DNA of 23,654 nucleotides from assembly GCA_002315335.1 (NCBI GenBank), contig DCGW01000021.1, forward strand, positions 2,285 to 25,938, in the 5' to 3' direction. Position 1 is the first letter of the stretch; every line of letters begins with the position of its first letter. The notes below the pieces were generated by a model, which saw only the letters and a list, made by a program, of their open reading frames with translations, did not search any database and was not told where the DNA came from. This document shows, piece by piece, positions 1 through 8,620 of this stretch. Both the position numbers and the translations under genes were made by a program. The stretch comes from Firmicutes bacterium UBA1768 (GTDB taxonomy: Bacteria; Bacillota; Clostridia; Peptostreptococcales; Anaerovoracaceae).

Positions 1-899
1 CCCTTTCGCTCATCGAAGCCGGACCCGAAGTGGCACAGCGCTATCAGCAGCAGGCATCGCAATGTCATCCGCGATTTCTCTATCAGGGCCTGAGCATTGT
101 GGCCGACTGCGATTTCAACTATCGCAACTCCCGCAACAAACGCCTCTCGGTTGAGCTGGCTTTGGTGAAGATCTGCCAGATCATGCATCCTATCGAGGCG
201 CCACAGCCACAGCAGGCAGCTCCGGCTCCCGTGAAGCAGGCTCCCGTGCAGCAACCGGTACAACGGCCCATGCAACAGCCGGTACAGCAACCCGTGCAGC
301 AACGTCCCGCCATGCCCCAGGCCATGCCTCAGCCGCAACGACCGGTGGCACCACAACCTGCTGCAGCGCCTCAGCCAACCGCCGCTGCCCCTCGTCCGGC
401 CATGTATCAACAACCCGCTCCGGCGCCACAGGGTGCGCCTGCAGGAATGCCTCGCATGATGTCGATGCGCAGCCTGCCGCCCCGTCCCGGACAGACCCAG
501 GCTGCCGTACAGCAGGCACTTCCCGAGATGAACGAACCTGTTGCCGACGACGCGCTTCGGCGCATGTGGAAGCAATATACAAATAACGTACCTACAGAGA
601 AGCTCCTGGTCAACCTGATGCTTGGCTGCGCACCACAGTTGGTGCAGGGTACACAATACCAGGTGACCATCTCGAGTGAACAGCAGCGTGCAATTCTGGC
701 GCCACACCTTCCCAATGTGGTCCGTTTCCTGCAGTCGGAAATGCACAACACGCATATCAGCATTGACCTGAATCTCCAGACCTCCGAAACAGGTGTCCAT
801 CGCGCCTTCTCACCGCGAGAGAAGTTCCAGGAGATGCAACAATCCAATCCCGAAGCCCTCAAGCATCTTGTCGATGCTTTCGGCCTCGAATTCGCTTAA
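1..899 (+). CDS. dnaX: DNA polymerase III subunit gamma/tau, C-terminal part (5' end outside window)
   Basis: This is the clamp-loader subunit of the replicative polymerase; only about the last 299 residues are present. The frame is open to the window edge: the codons before the GTG at 30 read LSLIEAGPE, so the GTG is internal. The first ~50 residues (RFLYQGLSIVADCDFNYR, then SRNKRLSVELALVKI) match the helical domain III end typical of Bacteroidetes DnaX. A linker of about 95 residues rich in P, Q, A and M follows, and then a globular C-terminal domain ending FSPREKFQEMQ...LVDAFGLEFA, a tail I associate with this family in Bacteroidales. The AAA+ ATPase domain and zinc-binding cysteines would lie upstream of the window. 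It converges on the xylanase gene and shares its terminator. The identification rests on recalled family sequence, not on a search. Confidence 0.88.
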   Translation, partial: LSLIEAGPEVAQRYQQQASQCHPRFLYQGLSIVADCDFNYRNSRNKRLSVELALVKICQIMHPIEAPQPQQAAPAPVKQAPVQQPVQRPMQQPVQQPVQQRPAMPQAMPQPQRPVAPQPAAAPQPTAAAPRPAMYQQPAPAPQGAPAGMPRMMSMRSLPPRPGQTQAAVQQALPEMNEPVADDALRRMWKQYTNNVPTEKLLVNLMLGCAPQLVQGTQYQVTISSEQQRAILAPHLPNVVRFLQSEMHNTHISIDLNLQTSETGVHRAFSPREKFQEMQQSNPEALKHLVDAFGLEFA

Positions 900-928
900 G
901 ATCAATTTGGGGTGTTTTTAATAATTAA

Positions 929-956
929 AAAGGATGCGCTGTTCAGCGCATCCTTT
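929..956. terminator. Two-way intrinsic terminator between dnaX and xylanase gene
   Basis: A perfect 12-base-pair stem (929-940 with 945-956) closes on a GTTC loop. T-rich DNA follows on the plus side (tactattttt), and a run of five T then AATTATT follows on the minus side. It lies 30 bases after the dnaX stop and 11 bases after the xylanase stop, so it can end both convergent transcripts. Confidence 0.85.
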
Positions 957-966
957 ACTATTTTTG

Positions 967-3624
967 TTACTTGATAATCAGTTTCCTGCCATTCTGGATC
1001 ATCAGACCCTTATAGCTTGTGCCGACACGCTGTCCGGCGAGGTTGTAGAGGGTCTCTTCTTGTATTGAAGGTGTCTGGATCTCCTCAATGCCCACTTCAC
1101 CGTAAACCAGCTCGATCTTATCGATGTTACAGTTGGCACCGGTGATGGTGATGCGAAGGATCTGCTTGCCTGCCTCCAGTTCCTGGCTGAAGGTGCCGCC
1201 CACCTCAACATACTTGCTCCAGTCGTTGCTGCCGGTCTGTGGTACCGAAACATTGGCCAGGTTGGTGACGGTTCCTTCGTTGGCCAGACCGATCTTGAAG
1301 CCCGAGTTGGTGGCGCCCGAAGAGACGGTAGCGATGTAGCTGTAAACACCAGCCTCCTTCACGTTGACGGCATATTCGAGCCATTCGCCCACGTTGGTGT
1401 AACCGATTACGGTGCCGTTGTTGCCCTTCACGAAATCAACGCCCTCGGCATCGCTGCGGTAGTTGGTCACGTCGCCCGAATTTTCGCTGTCGGAATCGTG
1501 GAAGGTCAGACCCTCGCCGCCCTTGTCGAAATTCTCCGCCTGGAAGGTACCGGGGATGTTCACCGTCCTGTAAGGGGTGCGCTTGTTGTTCACCTTCAGT
1601 GTGCTTTGTGCGAAGTTCGAAACCTTGCCGTCGGCATCGGTTGCCTCAGCGCTGACGATGACCGAACCCTTCTCCTTGGGTGAATAGCTCACCTCATAAG
1701 GAGCCTCGGTGAGGGTAGCCTGCAGCAGACCGTTCACGAAGATCTTCACGCTGGCAATGTTCTCGCTGCCGTTGACGGTAGCCTTCAAGGTCGAAGGAGT
1801 GCCCACGGTAGCAGGAGCCGGGTCGGCGCTGATGGTGCAGTCGAGAGCCGGGTTGATCTCCACATGATCGAAGCGGATCTTGTCGATGTTCACATTAGCA
1901 CCCATGATGGTGATACGGATGATCTGCTTGCCGGCGGGGAGTTCGATGAGGGTACGTCCGCAGATGTCGCGGTAATCATCCCAGCTGCCCGATTTCACCA
2001 TTTCGGCATAGATTACCTCAGAGAGGTTGGTCAGACCGTTTTCGGTATTGAGTTCCAGCTGCAGACCTGCGCCTGCGCTACCGGTTGAAAGGGTAGCGGC
2101 AAAATCGTAATAGCCGGCCTCCTTAACATCGACGGTATATTCCAGCCATTCGCCCACTGCAGTATAACCCAATGCATAGCCGCCGTTGCCGGTCACGATA
2201 TCCACGCCCACCTCATCGGTACGATAGCTCACGCCCTCGTTCTGGGTGTCCGATTCGTGGAAGGCGATTCCCTCCGGACCCATGTCGAAATCCTCGGCCT
2301 CAATGGTGCCGGGCAGTTCGGTTGGATTTTCCTTGTAGGTGGTACGCGGCTTGTAGTTGGTAAATCCGCCCACGCGGCTATAGGTCTCGCCGTCGGTGGT
2401 GGTCACGATAGCTTTCAGGTCGTAGCGTCCCAGCTCTTCAGGGGTGAAGGTGTAGAGGTAAGGAGCCTCGTCGAAACTCTGTGCAAGGTTGCCGTTCAAA
2501 TAGAGATCCACCTTTTCGATGCTCTTGCTCTTCATCTCTGCCCGTACCAGAATGCTCATTTCCTCGCCCTGGGTAGCGGTGATGGTGCTTGGCTTGATAT
2601 AGATCGAAGCCTCTTTATACATGCCGGGGTAGGGGCTCTTGGCCTGTTGTGCAGCCTCCGAAGCCATGTATTCGCGCAACCAGGTCATTGCCGGACGATC
2701 CTTGCCGTTCTTGATGAGGCCCGAGTTGCCGTCGGTGGTCCAGGTCTTGCCGTAGATATAGCCCCAGAGGGTGATGCCTGCCACGTAATCGGCCTCCCAC
2801 ATGTAGGGAATCTGCTCCGAATAACGCTGTTTCTGCAGGGCGTCGTCGGTGGTACCTATATCATACTCCGTGCTGTACATCGGTATCTGCAGGGCATCCT
2901 GGATCTCCACCATGGCCTTCTTGAAGTCGGTGAAGTTCATGTCGGTCAGGTCGTGCGACTGACAGCCATAGGCGTCGATCGGGGCGCCTGCATCGCGCAG
3001 CGTCTTCACCAGGTTGATGAATTCGGTGCGCTGCCACTGGAAAGTGTTGTAATCGTTGTAGATGAGCACCGCATTAGGCCAGCGCTCGTGTGCCATCTCG
3101 AAGGCCTTGATGATCCAGTCGTAACCGGTCTTGCCATCGCCGCCTAAGGCATTCTTGTAGGGGGCAGGCTGGTGTCCGGCTACCGCCTCGTTCACCACGT
3201 CGATAAACGGCAGGTCGGGATAATGCTCCTTCACCGCGTCGAACCACTCTACGATAGCATCATACTGATCGGCGGTTGAGAGGTTATTCATCCAGTTGGG
3301 GTACTGAGCGCCCCAGATCAGGCAGTGGAACTTGAAGGGGAAGCCATACTGCTGCGCGTAGTTGAAGGCATTGTCGCAGCCGCTCCAGTTGAACTGTCCG
3401 CGTGCGTTGCCCTCAATCGACCCCCACTTCGACTCATTCTCCGGGGTGATCTGGTTCCAAAGGGTGTAATACTTCTCGCTACCGTAATCAACCTGATAGC
3501 TTGTTGTGATGTTTCCGAGGAACTTGTCTGGGTTCGACGACAGCTGAGCCTTTGCCTCATGAGCAAAAAGCATCGCACCTGCCATCAGCAGCCAGGCTCC
3601 TCTACTTTTTCTGTAATTTCTCAT
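967..3624 (-). CDS. Secreted family-10 endo-beta-1,4-xylanase with two CBM6-like modules
   Basis: It should hydrolyse internal beta-1,4 bonds of xylan outside the cell. The 885 residues read as: signal peptide 1-26 (cut before Q27), GH10 barrel about 28-325, Ig-like spacer 335-425, CBM6-like module 436-590, a second Ig-like spacer 592-678, a second CBM6-like module 690-842, and a C-terminal tail 845-885. In the barrel, DVVNEAV gives the acid/base E146, STEYDIG gives the nucleophile E253, and H100 in FKFHCLIW matches the conserved active-site histidine. The two CBM modules are clearly related (GTIEAEDFD...FHESD and GTFQAENFD...FHDSD; both have VGEWLEY). The tail (LYNLAGQRVG...GLMIQNGRKLIIK) resembles type IX secretion sorting signals and ends like PorU (GRKLIVK), which is notable with porU and porV just upstream. 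GH10 is secure; the sorting-signal call is an inference. Confidence 0.93.
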   Translation of the reverse strand: MRNYRKSRGAWLLMAGAMLFAHEAKAQLSSNPDKFLGNITTSYQVDYGSEKYYTLWNQITPENESKWGSIEGNARGQFNWSGCDNAFNYAQQYGFPFKFHCLIWGAQYPNWMNNLSTADQYDAIVEWFDAVKEHYPDLPFIDVVNEAVAGHQPAPYKNALGGDGKTGYDWIIKAFEMAHERWPNAVLIYNDYNTFQWQRTEFINLVKTLRDAGAPIDAYGCQSHDLTDMNFTDFKKAMVEIQDALQIPMYSTEYDIGTTDDALQKQRYSEQIPYMWEADYVAGITLWGYIYGKTWTTDGNSGLIKNGKDRPAMTWLREYMASEAAQQAKSPYPGMYKEASIYIKPSTITATQGEEMSILVRAEMKSKSIEKVDLYLNGNLAQSFDEAPYLYTFTPEELGRYDLKAIVTTTDGETYSRVGGFTNYKPRTTYKENPTELPGTIEAEDFDMGPEGIAFHESDTQNEGVSYRTDEVGVDIVTGNGGYALGYTAVGEWLEYTVDVKEAGYYDFAATLSTGSAGAGLQLELNTENGLTNLSEVIYAEMVKSGSWDDYRDICGRTLIELPAGKQIIRITIMGANVNIDKIRFDHVEINPALDCTISADPAPATVGTPSTLKATVNGSENIASVKIFVNGLLQATLTEAPYEVSYSPKEKGSVIVSAEATDADGKVSNFAQSTLKVNNKRTPYRTVNIPGTFQAENFDKGGEGLTFHDSDSENSGDVTNYRSDAEGVDFVKGNNGTVIGYTNVGEWLEYAVNVKEAGVYSYIATVSSGATNSGFKIGLANEGTVTNLANVSVPQTGSNDWSKYVEVGGTFSQELEAGKQILRITITGANCNIDKIELVYGEVGIEEIQTPSIQEETLYNLAGQRVGTSYKGLMIQNGRKLIIK

Positions 3625-3673
3625 AGCTTTATATATTAATAATGTGTTATGGTGTTTTTTTCATTCTCAGGGT

Positions 3674-3730
3674 TCTTCCTTATACACAGGGTTGCACCCT
3701 GTGCTTTCATGAATAACCCCTTCAGGGTTT
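3674..3730. repeat. Pair of REP-like hairpins downstream of porV
   Basis: Two short hairpins built on the same word sit side by side. One has a perfect 8-base-pair stem CACAGGGT/ACCCTGTG with loop TGC (3685-3703). The other pairs AACCC with GGGTT around 3715-3729. I recall similar 'CAGGGTT' hairpin pairs dispersed between genes in Bacteroidetes genomes, possibly moved by IS200-like transposases; I cannot confirm that here. The word CAGGGTT also occurs alone at 3668-3674. Confidence 0.45.
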
Positions 3731-3793
3731 CTCATCCCTCATCTCTCATCCCTCATCACTCATCACTCATCACTCATCACTCATCTCTCATCT
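3731..3793. repeat. Nine-unit heptanucleotide tandem array overlapping the porV stop codon
   Basis: On the plus strand it reads as nine head-to-tail units of CTCATCN with N = C, T, C, A, A, A, A, T, T (GATGAG repeats on the minus, coding, strand). The last unit contains the porV stop codon (TGA at 3788-3790) and one sense codon, so the array begins inside the gene and fills the gap towards the xylanase gene. Confidence 0.9.
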
Positions 3794-5011
3794 TCTTCCT
3801 CCTCGTCCCATGATGTCGCGGATGCCTTCCAGGTCGAAGCCAAGGGAAACGCGGAGGGTCTGGTCGAGGGCTGAGGTCTGAGCTGTTGAGAGCACATAGC
3901 CGGCATCGATATGGAACACGTTGAACGAAGCGCCTGCACCGAAGGTGAAGAACTTACGGTTGCCCTTCAGTTCGTGTTCGTAGTGATAGCCGGCACGCAG
4001 GAAGAAGCGGCGGTCGTAGGTATATTCGCAACCGGCGCCCCAGTTGATTTCGTGCAGCTCCTCTTTCTGTCCGCCAGGGGCATCGTTAAACGACTTGATG
4101 ATACCCTTGATGCCGCTCATGTCGTAGTAATCCTGCTTGGCCTCCTCAAACGCGGTCTGGTCCACCTGTCCGTTTTCCCCCACAAACTGCCACGACTGCG
4201 GGAAGGTTGGTACCAGCAGCTTGTTGGCATCGAAGTTGAGCGAAAAGAGGTTGTAGTCGTCGAGCGGGAAGGTAAACGAGGTACCTAAGCGGAAGTTACA
4301 GGGGAGGAACTGCGAGGTAGCCTGTCCGTCGTAGCTCACCTTGCCTCCCACGTTGCTGAGGTTGGCGCCCCAGGCCCACTGGCATTCGTTGTAGCCGATC
4401 TGAGGGTAGGCGGTATAGTAGGCGGCAATGTCGGCAGCCCAGGTATTGGCTGGTTCGTTGTCGGCATCCAGATAGGTCATCTCGCTGTGGATGTAGCGCA
4501 TCACAACGCCCATCGAGAAGCTTTCGCTCAGCATGCGCGAATAGCCCAGGTCCATGGCCATCTCGTAGGGGTTGATCACCTGCATCAGCTGTCCGTCGGT
4601 ATTGTAGGCCTCCACCTCACCGAGGGCAAAATAGCGGAGAGAAGCCGAAATCGCCTGGTTATCGTCGTAGCCGAACTTCGTATAGCCGCTCACATAGGCA
4701 AGGTTGATGCCCGAAGCGATCTTACGCAACCATGGGGTATAGTTGACGGCAATGCCTGCGCGGTTGTAGGCAAAGGCATACTTAGCGGGATTCCAGTACT
4801 GGCTGTTCTCATCCGGTTCGGTAGCGGCACCCACGTCGCCCATCGCACCGGCGCGTGCATCCGGAGTCACACCCAGCGATATAGTTCCGGTCTGCACCGG
4901 GTTATACTGGCTGGCGAAATCGAGGGTGGCATTCTCGTCACCATCGCCCACACCCGCCATCATAGGCAGGCACATCGCAACCATCAGCAATAATATTGTC
5001 AGTTTTTTCAT
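3788..5011 (-). CDS. porV: Type IX secretion system outer-membrane protein PorV
   Basis: PorV is an outer-membrane beta-barrel of the type IX secretion system. In Porphyromonas it receives cargo from the translocon and hands it to the PorU peptidase for removal of the sorting domain and surface attachment. This protein has 407 residues, close to the ~390 of the Porphyromonas protein. It starts with a signal peptide (MKKLTILLLMVAMCLPMMAG), then the motif region ISLGVTPDARAGAMGDVGAAT...QYWNPAKYAF that marks the PorV/PorQ family, then many alternating aromatic strands, ending with a barrel-like GYVLSTAQTSALDQTLRVSLGF. It lies 41 bases downstream of porU on the same strand, the usual porU-porV order. 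The upstream ribosome site is weak and A-rich, as expected in Bacteroidetes. The repeat array at its 3' end covers the stop codon. Confidence 0.93.
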   Translation of the reverse strand: MKKLTILLLMVAMCLPMMAGVGDGDENATLDFASQYNPVQTGTISLGVTPDARAGAMGDVGAATEPDENSQYWNPAKYAFAYNRAGIAVNYTPWLRKIASGINLAYVSGYTKFGYDDNQAISASLRYFALGEVEAYNTDGQLMQVINPYEMAMDLGYSRMLSESFSMGVVMRYIHSEMTYLDADNEPANTWAADIAAYYTAYPQIGYNECQWAWGANLSNVGGKVSYDGQATSQFLPCNFRLGTSFTFPLDDYNLFSLNFDANKLLVPTFPQSWQFVGENGQVDQTAFEEAKQDYYDMSGIKGIIKSFNDAPGGQKEELHEINWGAGCEYTYDRRFFLRAGYHYEHELKGNRKFFTFGAGASFNVFHIDAGYVLSTAQTSALDQTLRVSLGFDLEGIRDIMGRGGRR

Positions 5012-5023
5012 ATTCTCTTTTTT

Positions 5024-5071
5024 ACTTTCAACTTTCAGCTTTCAACTTTCAACTATTTAACTATTAACTTT
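5024..5071. repeat. Heptanucleotide tandem array overlapping the porU stop codon
   Basis: Four units of ACTTTCA (third unit GCTTTCA) run from 5024 to 5051. Decayed relatives (ACTATTT, AACTATT, AACTTTC) continue to about 5071. The porU stop codon (TAG at 5053-5055) and its last few codons lie in the decayed part, so almost the whole porU-porV gap is repeat DNA. The unit length is the same as in the array after porV, but the unit sequence is different. Confidence 0.8.
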
Positions 5072-8000
5072 CTTCCATCGGAAGAAGCCTCTCCCTTATC
5101 GCTCTTGAAGTAGATACGATACATATAGATGCCCGGTGCCACGGTGGCGCTCCAGGTGGTGCTCGAACAGCCCATCAATTGGCTGGTCTCGTCGGCATTC
5201 ATTGCGTCAGAGATATCGGTTTTTGCCTTAGCGTTCTCCTTGAGGAAGACCACCTCCGAAGCGGTACTTGTCACCACCTTGTCGAGAATCTTCCGGCCCA
5301 TCTGGGTAAAGATCTGCAGGTGCATTTCGTCGGCGCTTTCTGGTCGGTTGTGCATCACCCGGAAGGTCACTGTCTCTCCCTGTCGTACCGGCGATGGGTA
5401 GGCTTGTGCCAGACAGATCTTCGGTGCTGCTGTTTCGCTCACCACAAACTCGAAGATAGCGGTCGAAGCATTGTTGAAGGCATCCCAGATGCGGAATGTT
5501 GCCTCGTAGGTACCCTCCTCCATCTGTGGCAGACTGTATTTGATGTTGCCTGTCGAAGGGTCGCCCGTAAAGGTGGTGAAATAGCTGTTGAGCACATATT
5601 GCTGTGGCTTGATCACCGGGTTGCTCAGGCAGCTGATGGTGAGGGTGATGTCGTGTCCGATGCTGTTGCCCGTCGTGTTGAATCCGCTGGCATCCTTCGC
5701 CTCCGCATAGAAATAGGGGGTTGTGCCCACCTCGTCGCCCGAACGGAAACTGCTCTCTTCGAGGAAGAGTGCCACGATTTCGGGTCCTTCAGTATCCTCC
5801 TTGTGTTCGCTGTTGGCGGTAATCTGGAAGTTTTGCTGGAAGCCCATCGCTTCGGCCCCCTCCTCGCTGCAAGCGTAGAGGTTTACCAGGCCCAAACCGC
5901 TCGCTTTCGAGGCATCGGTGGGTATGGTGAACGAGAATTCGAAGCGGCCGTTGCGGATCAGGTCGCGTCCGCTGAACACTTTCTTAGTGCGCGAAGCAAA
6001 GGTGAGTGCCGGCTCCTGCCAATAGCCCTTGTTGGCCACGATACTGTCTTCTGCACCGTAGATGGTAGGGTAGAGCAGGCCGTTGAATGTTGTGTCGGTG
6101 GTCTGCGTCTTGGCATCGACCACATGTCCGCTCACCGTTACGAGTTCGTCGTATTCTATGGCATCCACCTGCAGCTGCTGCTTGGGGTAGGAGAGTGTGA
6201 GCGAAGGGTCGCCCAGCAGGCTGTAGTTCAGTTTGTTGAATTCGTTGCCCACCTGCAGCTTGGCCGCCATGATGATGTCGCCCAACCGGTAGCAGCTCCC
6301 ATCGCTGTTTTTCGAAAGCAGGTGATCGACGATACCTTGGTTGAGGACGAGGTTGTTGGGGGCATAGACCACGCGCGCCGAACCGATGACCCCTATGGCG
6401 CCGCCGTTGGCATTGAGCAGAAGCGTTTCGCCCATCGAGGTCTCTTCGGCATCCCATCGGCAGACGTCGCACGAAGCGCACACCCAGAGGGGTAGGTTTT
6501 TCATACGCAGTTCTTCAGCCTTTGCCGTCGTCATCATATTCTCGTGGGTGATGTTGCTGGCGGCACCGTGTCCGGCGTAATTCACTAGCATGGTGCCCTG
6601 TTGCAGCGCCTCCTGGAACTCCTTCATCGCGCCTGGGTATTCCTTGCCCGACGAAGAGGTTACCTGCTGATAGGCGGGGAGGTAGATCTTCTGGTAGATG
6701 AAGCCTAAATGTCCGGCACGCTGCATCGAACCGATGAGCTGTTCGTTGTGCCGCATATGCAGGTTGGGCGAGTCCTTGCCCGAATTGTCGTTCTTGTCGT
6801 CGTCGCTCAGGAATACCAGGCGGTTCTTCCAGGGACCGTAATAGTGGTTCTCCCCATAGGTAATCAGTTTGTTGATCACGTTTTCGGCCTCCTCGCTGTT
6901 CTTCACCGGCAGTCGTCCGATGCCGATATCGAGCTTGTCGCTGGAGATGGTGTATCGGTTTTGGTCATCCAGACGGCCGCCCTCCTCGTCGTCAAGGAAT
7001 CCGAAATAGTCGTCGCAGGTGCACGAAGCGGTTTCGCGCAATGAGGCATCGCTCTGGTAGGTGAGGAGGAGGTAATTGCTTAGCGCGCTCTTAGTGTTGT
7101 TATAGGAGCCGTCGCCTATCAGCAGCAGGTAGCGCAGCTGTTCGGCCTCCGTGCATTTCCCCTGTTGTTTGCGGTCGTACATCTGCTTCAGGAAGAGGCG
7201 GATGGCGGTGGCATCGGGGGTGCCGCTCGCATATTCGTTGTAGATGGCCTCGGGGGTTACAACCAGGGCCGAAAGTCCATCGTGGCTCGAACGGAATGCC
7301 GCTAACTGTTCGGCATACTGCTGGTAGCCGGGGGCAGTTACGATCACCAGGTTGGCCCCTTTGATAGCATGCAGGTTCTGGTTGGATACCTGATTGACGA
7401 AACTCACCCCCGTAAAGCCGCTGGTCAGGGCTGTGTTGACAATGGCATATTCGCGGATGCCTGCCTTCGGGGCGATGAAACAGCCCTTGCTGTCGGTGGC
7501 CTGCAAACTGATGTTGGTGGGGTCGGTCACATCCCAGATCTGCATCTTTCCGGTCAGTCCGCTCAGCTGGTATTGCACCCGTTGTTGCTGTGCCTCGCTG
7601 CTGCGGAACAGTAGAAAGGGCTCTTTGCTCGAAGCGGCCAGAGGACTCTTGCCCTGCAGGCGGATATAGTTCAGACGAGCCACTTTCCCGTTCTTGTCGC
7701 TGCAAGAGTAGGTGAGGCTCACGGTAGGTGAGGTCAGATCATCGAAGTCGGAGAGGGTCTCGTTGATCGTGCCATCGTTGGCAAAAGTGTACGAAGTGGT
7801 GATCTTCGATATCGTGGCCGAACCGGCATCCTGGTTGTTGATGCTTGCCTTGATGGAGCTTGCCTCAGAGGTCGAAGCGGCCAAGTTGACCGTCAGCAGG
7901 GCGCTGCCGGCATTCAGGGTCTGGCCCGAGAGCACGAACCGCTGAATCTGGGTGGAGAGGAACGACTCTCCGTAGAATTCCTTGCCTGCCTCCCCGATGT

Positions 8001-8532
8001 TGATATTGTTCTGTTCGTGCAGCAGAAGTTCGTCAAATTGGGTCACAACAGGCAGCCCCTGTTCGCTTCCGCACGCTAATTGCTGCATCTCCAGTGGCTT
8101 TTCTGTCTCGTGCACGAAATAATAGGCTTTGCTGCTATAGGTGTTCCAGCGATGCACGAAGCGGTAATCGTCGTCCTGATAGCTCCATTCCACCAGTCCG
8201 CGACCGTAGAAGAGGATTCGCTGGTTGTCGGTGTCGTGCAGCACAGCCACTTCGGGCAGGTCGTCGTAATGACCGTTGGCGAACGATTCGGGCAGGTTGT
8301 GTCCGCCGAAACCATACACACCTACCTTTTCCGGATGGGCGAAACCCCAGCTTTTCAGCTGACTGTAGGTGATCTGGTAGATGCCGTCTGAAGTATCGTC
8401 GAGCGCAATTTTCACCCACATTCCCTCTGCCAGCACCGAAGTGTCGGCCCATTGGTGCGCACCGGTTGTCCCCTGCATCGGCATCGATACAAGGCACAGG
8501 AGAAGTGCGATGAGGAGCGAATGGAGTTTCAT
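5053..8532 (-). CDS. porU: Type IX secretion sortase-like peptidase PorU (C25 family)
   Basis: PorU cleaves the C-terminal sorting domain from exported proteins and links them to the cell-surface lipopolysaccharide. I start at MKLHSLLIALLLCLVSMP (8532), a clear signal peptide; an in-frame ATG at 8589 lies inside a terminator hairpin and would place 19 non-signal residues in front. The protein has 1,159 residues, as expected for PorU. It has an N-terminal beta-rich region (GVYGFGGHNLPE), a C25 caspase-like domain from about residue 390 to 800, Ig-like domains, and a C-terminal domain (AYPSPVRQGETVTFRV ... GIYMYRIYF ... GRKLIVK). The catalytic pair is visible: H655 in NYAGHGA and C688 in VCASCDVC. 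I recall H657 and C690 for Porphyromonas PorU, so spacing and position agree closely. porV follows directly. Confidence 0.93.
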   Translation of the reverse strand: MKLHSLLIALLLCLVSMPMQGTTGAHQWADTSVLAEGMWVKIALDDTSDGIYQITYSQLKSWGFAHPEKVGVYGFGGHNLPESFANGHYDDLPEVAVLHDTDNQRILFYGRGLVEWSYQDDDYRFVHRWNTYSSKAYYFVHETEKPLEMQQLACGSEQGLPVVTQFDELLLHEQNNINIGEAGKEFYGESFLSTQIQRFVLSGQTLNAGSALLTVNLAASTSEASSIKASINNQDAGSATISKITTSYTFANDGTINETLSDFDDLTSPTVSLTYSCSDKNGKVARLNYIRLQGKSPLAASSKEPFLLFRSSEAQQQRVQYQLSGLTGKMQIWDVTDPTNISLQATDSKGCFIAPKAGIREYAIVNTALTSGFTGVSFVNQVSNQNLHAIKGANLVIVTAPGYQQYAEQLAAFRSSHDGLSALVVTPEAIYNEYASGTPDATAIRLFLKQMYDRKQQGKCTEAEQLRYLLLIGDGSYNNTKSALSNYLLLTYQSDASLRETASCTCDDYFGFLDDEEGGRLDDQNRYTISSDKLDIGIGRLPVKNSEEAENVINKLITYGENHYYGPWKNRLVFLSDDDKNDNSGKDSPNLHMRHNEQLIGSMQRAGHLGFIYQKIYLPAYQQVTSSSGKEYPGAMKEFQEALQQGTMLVNYAGHGAASNITHENMMTTAKAEELRMKNLPLWVCASCDVCRWDAEETSMGETLLLNANGGAIGVIGSARVVYAPNNLVLNQGIVDHLLSKNSDGSCYRLGDIIMAAKLQVGNEFNKLNYSLLGDPSLTLSYPKQQLQVDAIEYDELVTVSGHVVDAKTQTTDTTFNGLLYPTIYGAEDSIVANKGYWQEPALTFASRTKKVFSGRDLIRNGRFEFSFTIPTDASKASGLGLVNLYACSEEGAEAMGFQQNFQITANSEHKEDTEGPEIVALFLEESSFRSGDEVGTTPYFYAEAKDASGFNTTGNSIGHDITLTISCLSNPVIKPQQYVLNSYFTTFTGDPSTGNIKYSLPQMEEGTYEATFRIWDAFNNASTAIFEFVVSETAAPKICLAQAYPSPVRQGETVTFRVMHNRPESADEMHLQIFTQMGRKILDKVVTSTASEVVFLKENAKAKTDISDAMNADETSQLMGCSSTTWSATVAPGIYMYRIYFKSDKGEASSDGRKLIVK

Positions 8533-8569
8533 TGCTATTCTTATACTTACAGATAGTTTACTTACCAAT

Positions 8570-8609
8570 AAAAACGCGCGCCCTCGCATTTTATTGCGTG
8601 AGCGCGTGT
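8570..8609 (-). terminator. Intrinsic terminator downstream of rnpB
   Basis: A GC-rich 15-base-pair stem (8574-8588 with 8595-8609, two mismatches and one wobble) has a 6-base loop. Read on the minus strand it is followed by TTTTATTGG. It ends the rnpB transcript before porU and belongs to the Bacteroidales side of the chimera. Confidence 0.75.
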
Positions 8610-8620
8610 ATATTTAAAAA

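Noticed and set aside
190..430. Short CAG/CCG-rich repeats looking like a tandem-repeat or CRISPR-like element
   Set aside because: They code for the P/Q/A-rich linker of DnaX; there are no regular spacers and no constant unit.
2257..3147. Open plus-strand frame (296 codons) opposite the xylanase catalytic domain
   Set aside because: It is a shadow of the GH10 coding frame; its codon pattern mirrors the real gene and it has no start signal.
3731..3793. CRISPR array
   Set aside because: The units are 7 bases, contiguous and without spacers; it is a simple tandem array.
5179..6495. Long open plus-strand frame (438 codons) opposite porU
   Set aside because: It is antisense to a secure PorU domain region, in GC-rich DNA where stops are rare. 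The translation is low in protein-like motifs, and no ribosome site or promoter is seen.
8533..8589. Longer PorU start at 8589
   Set aside because: It lies in the rnpB terminator hairpin and would put 19 residues in front of a normal signal peptide; the ATG at 8532 fits better.
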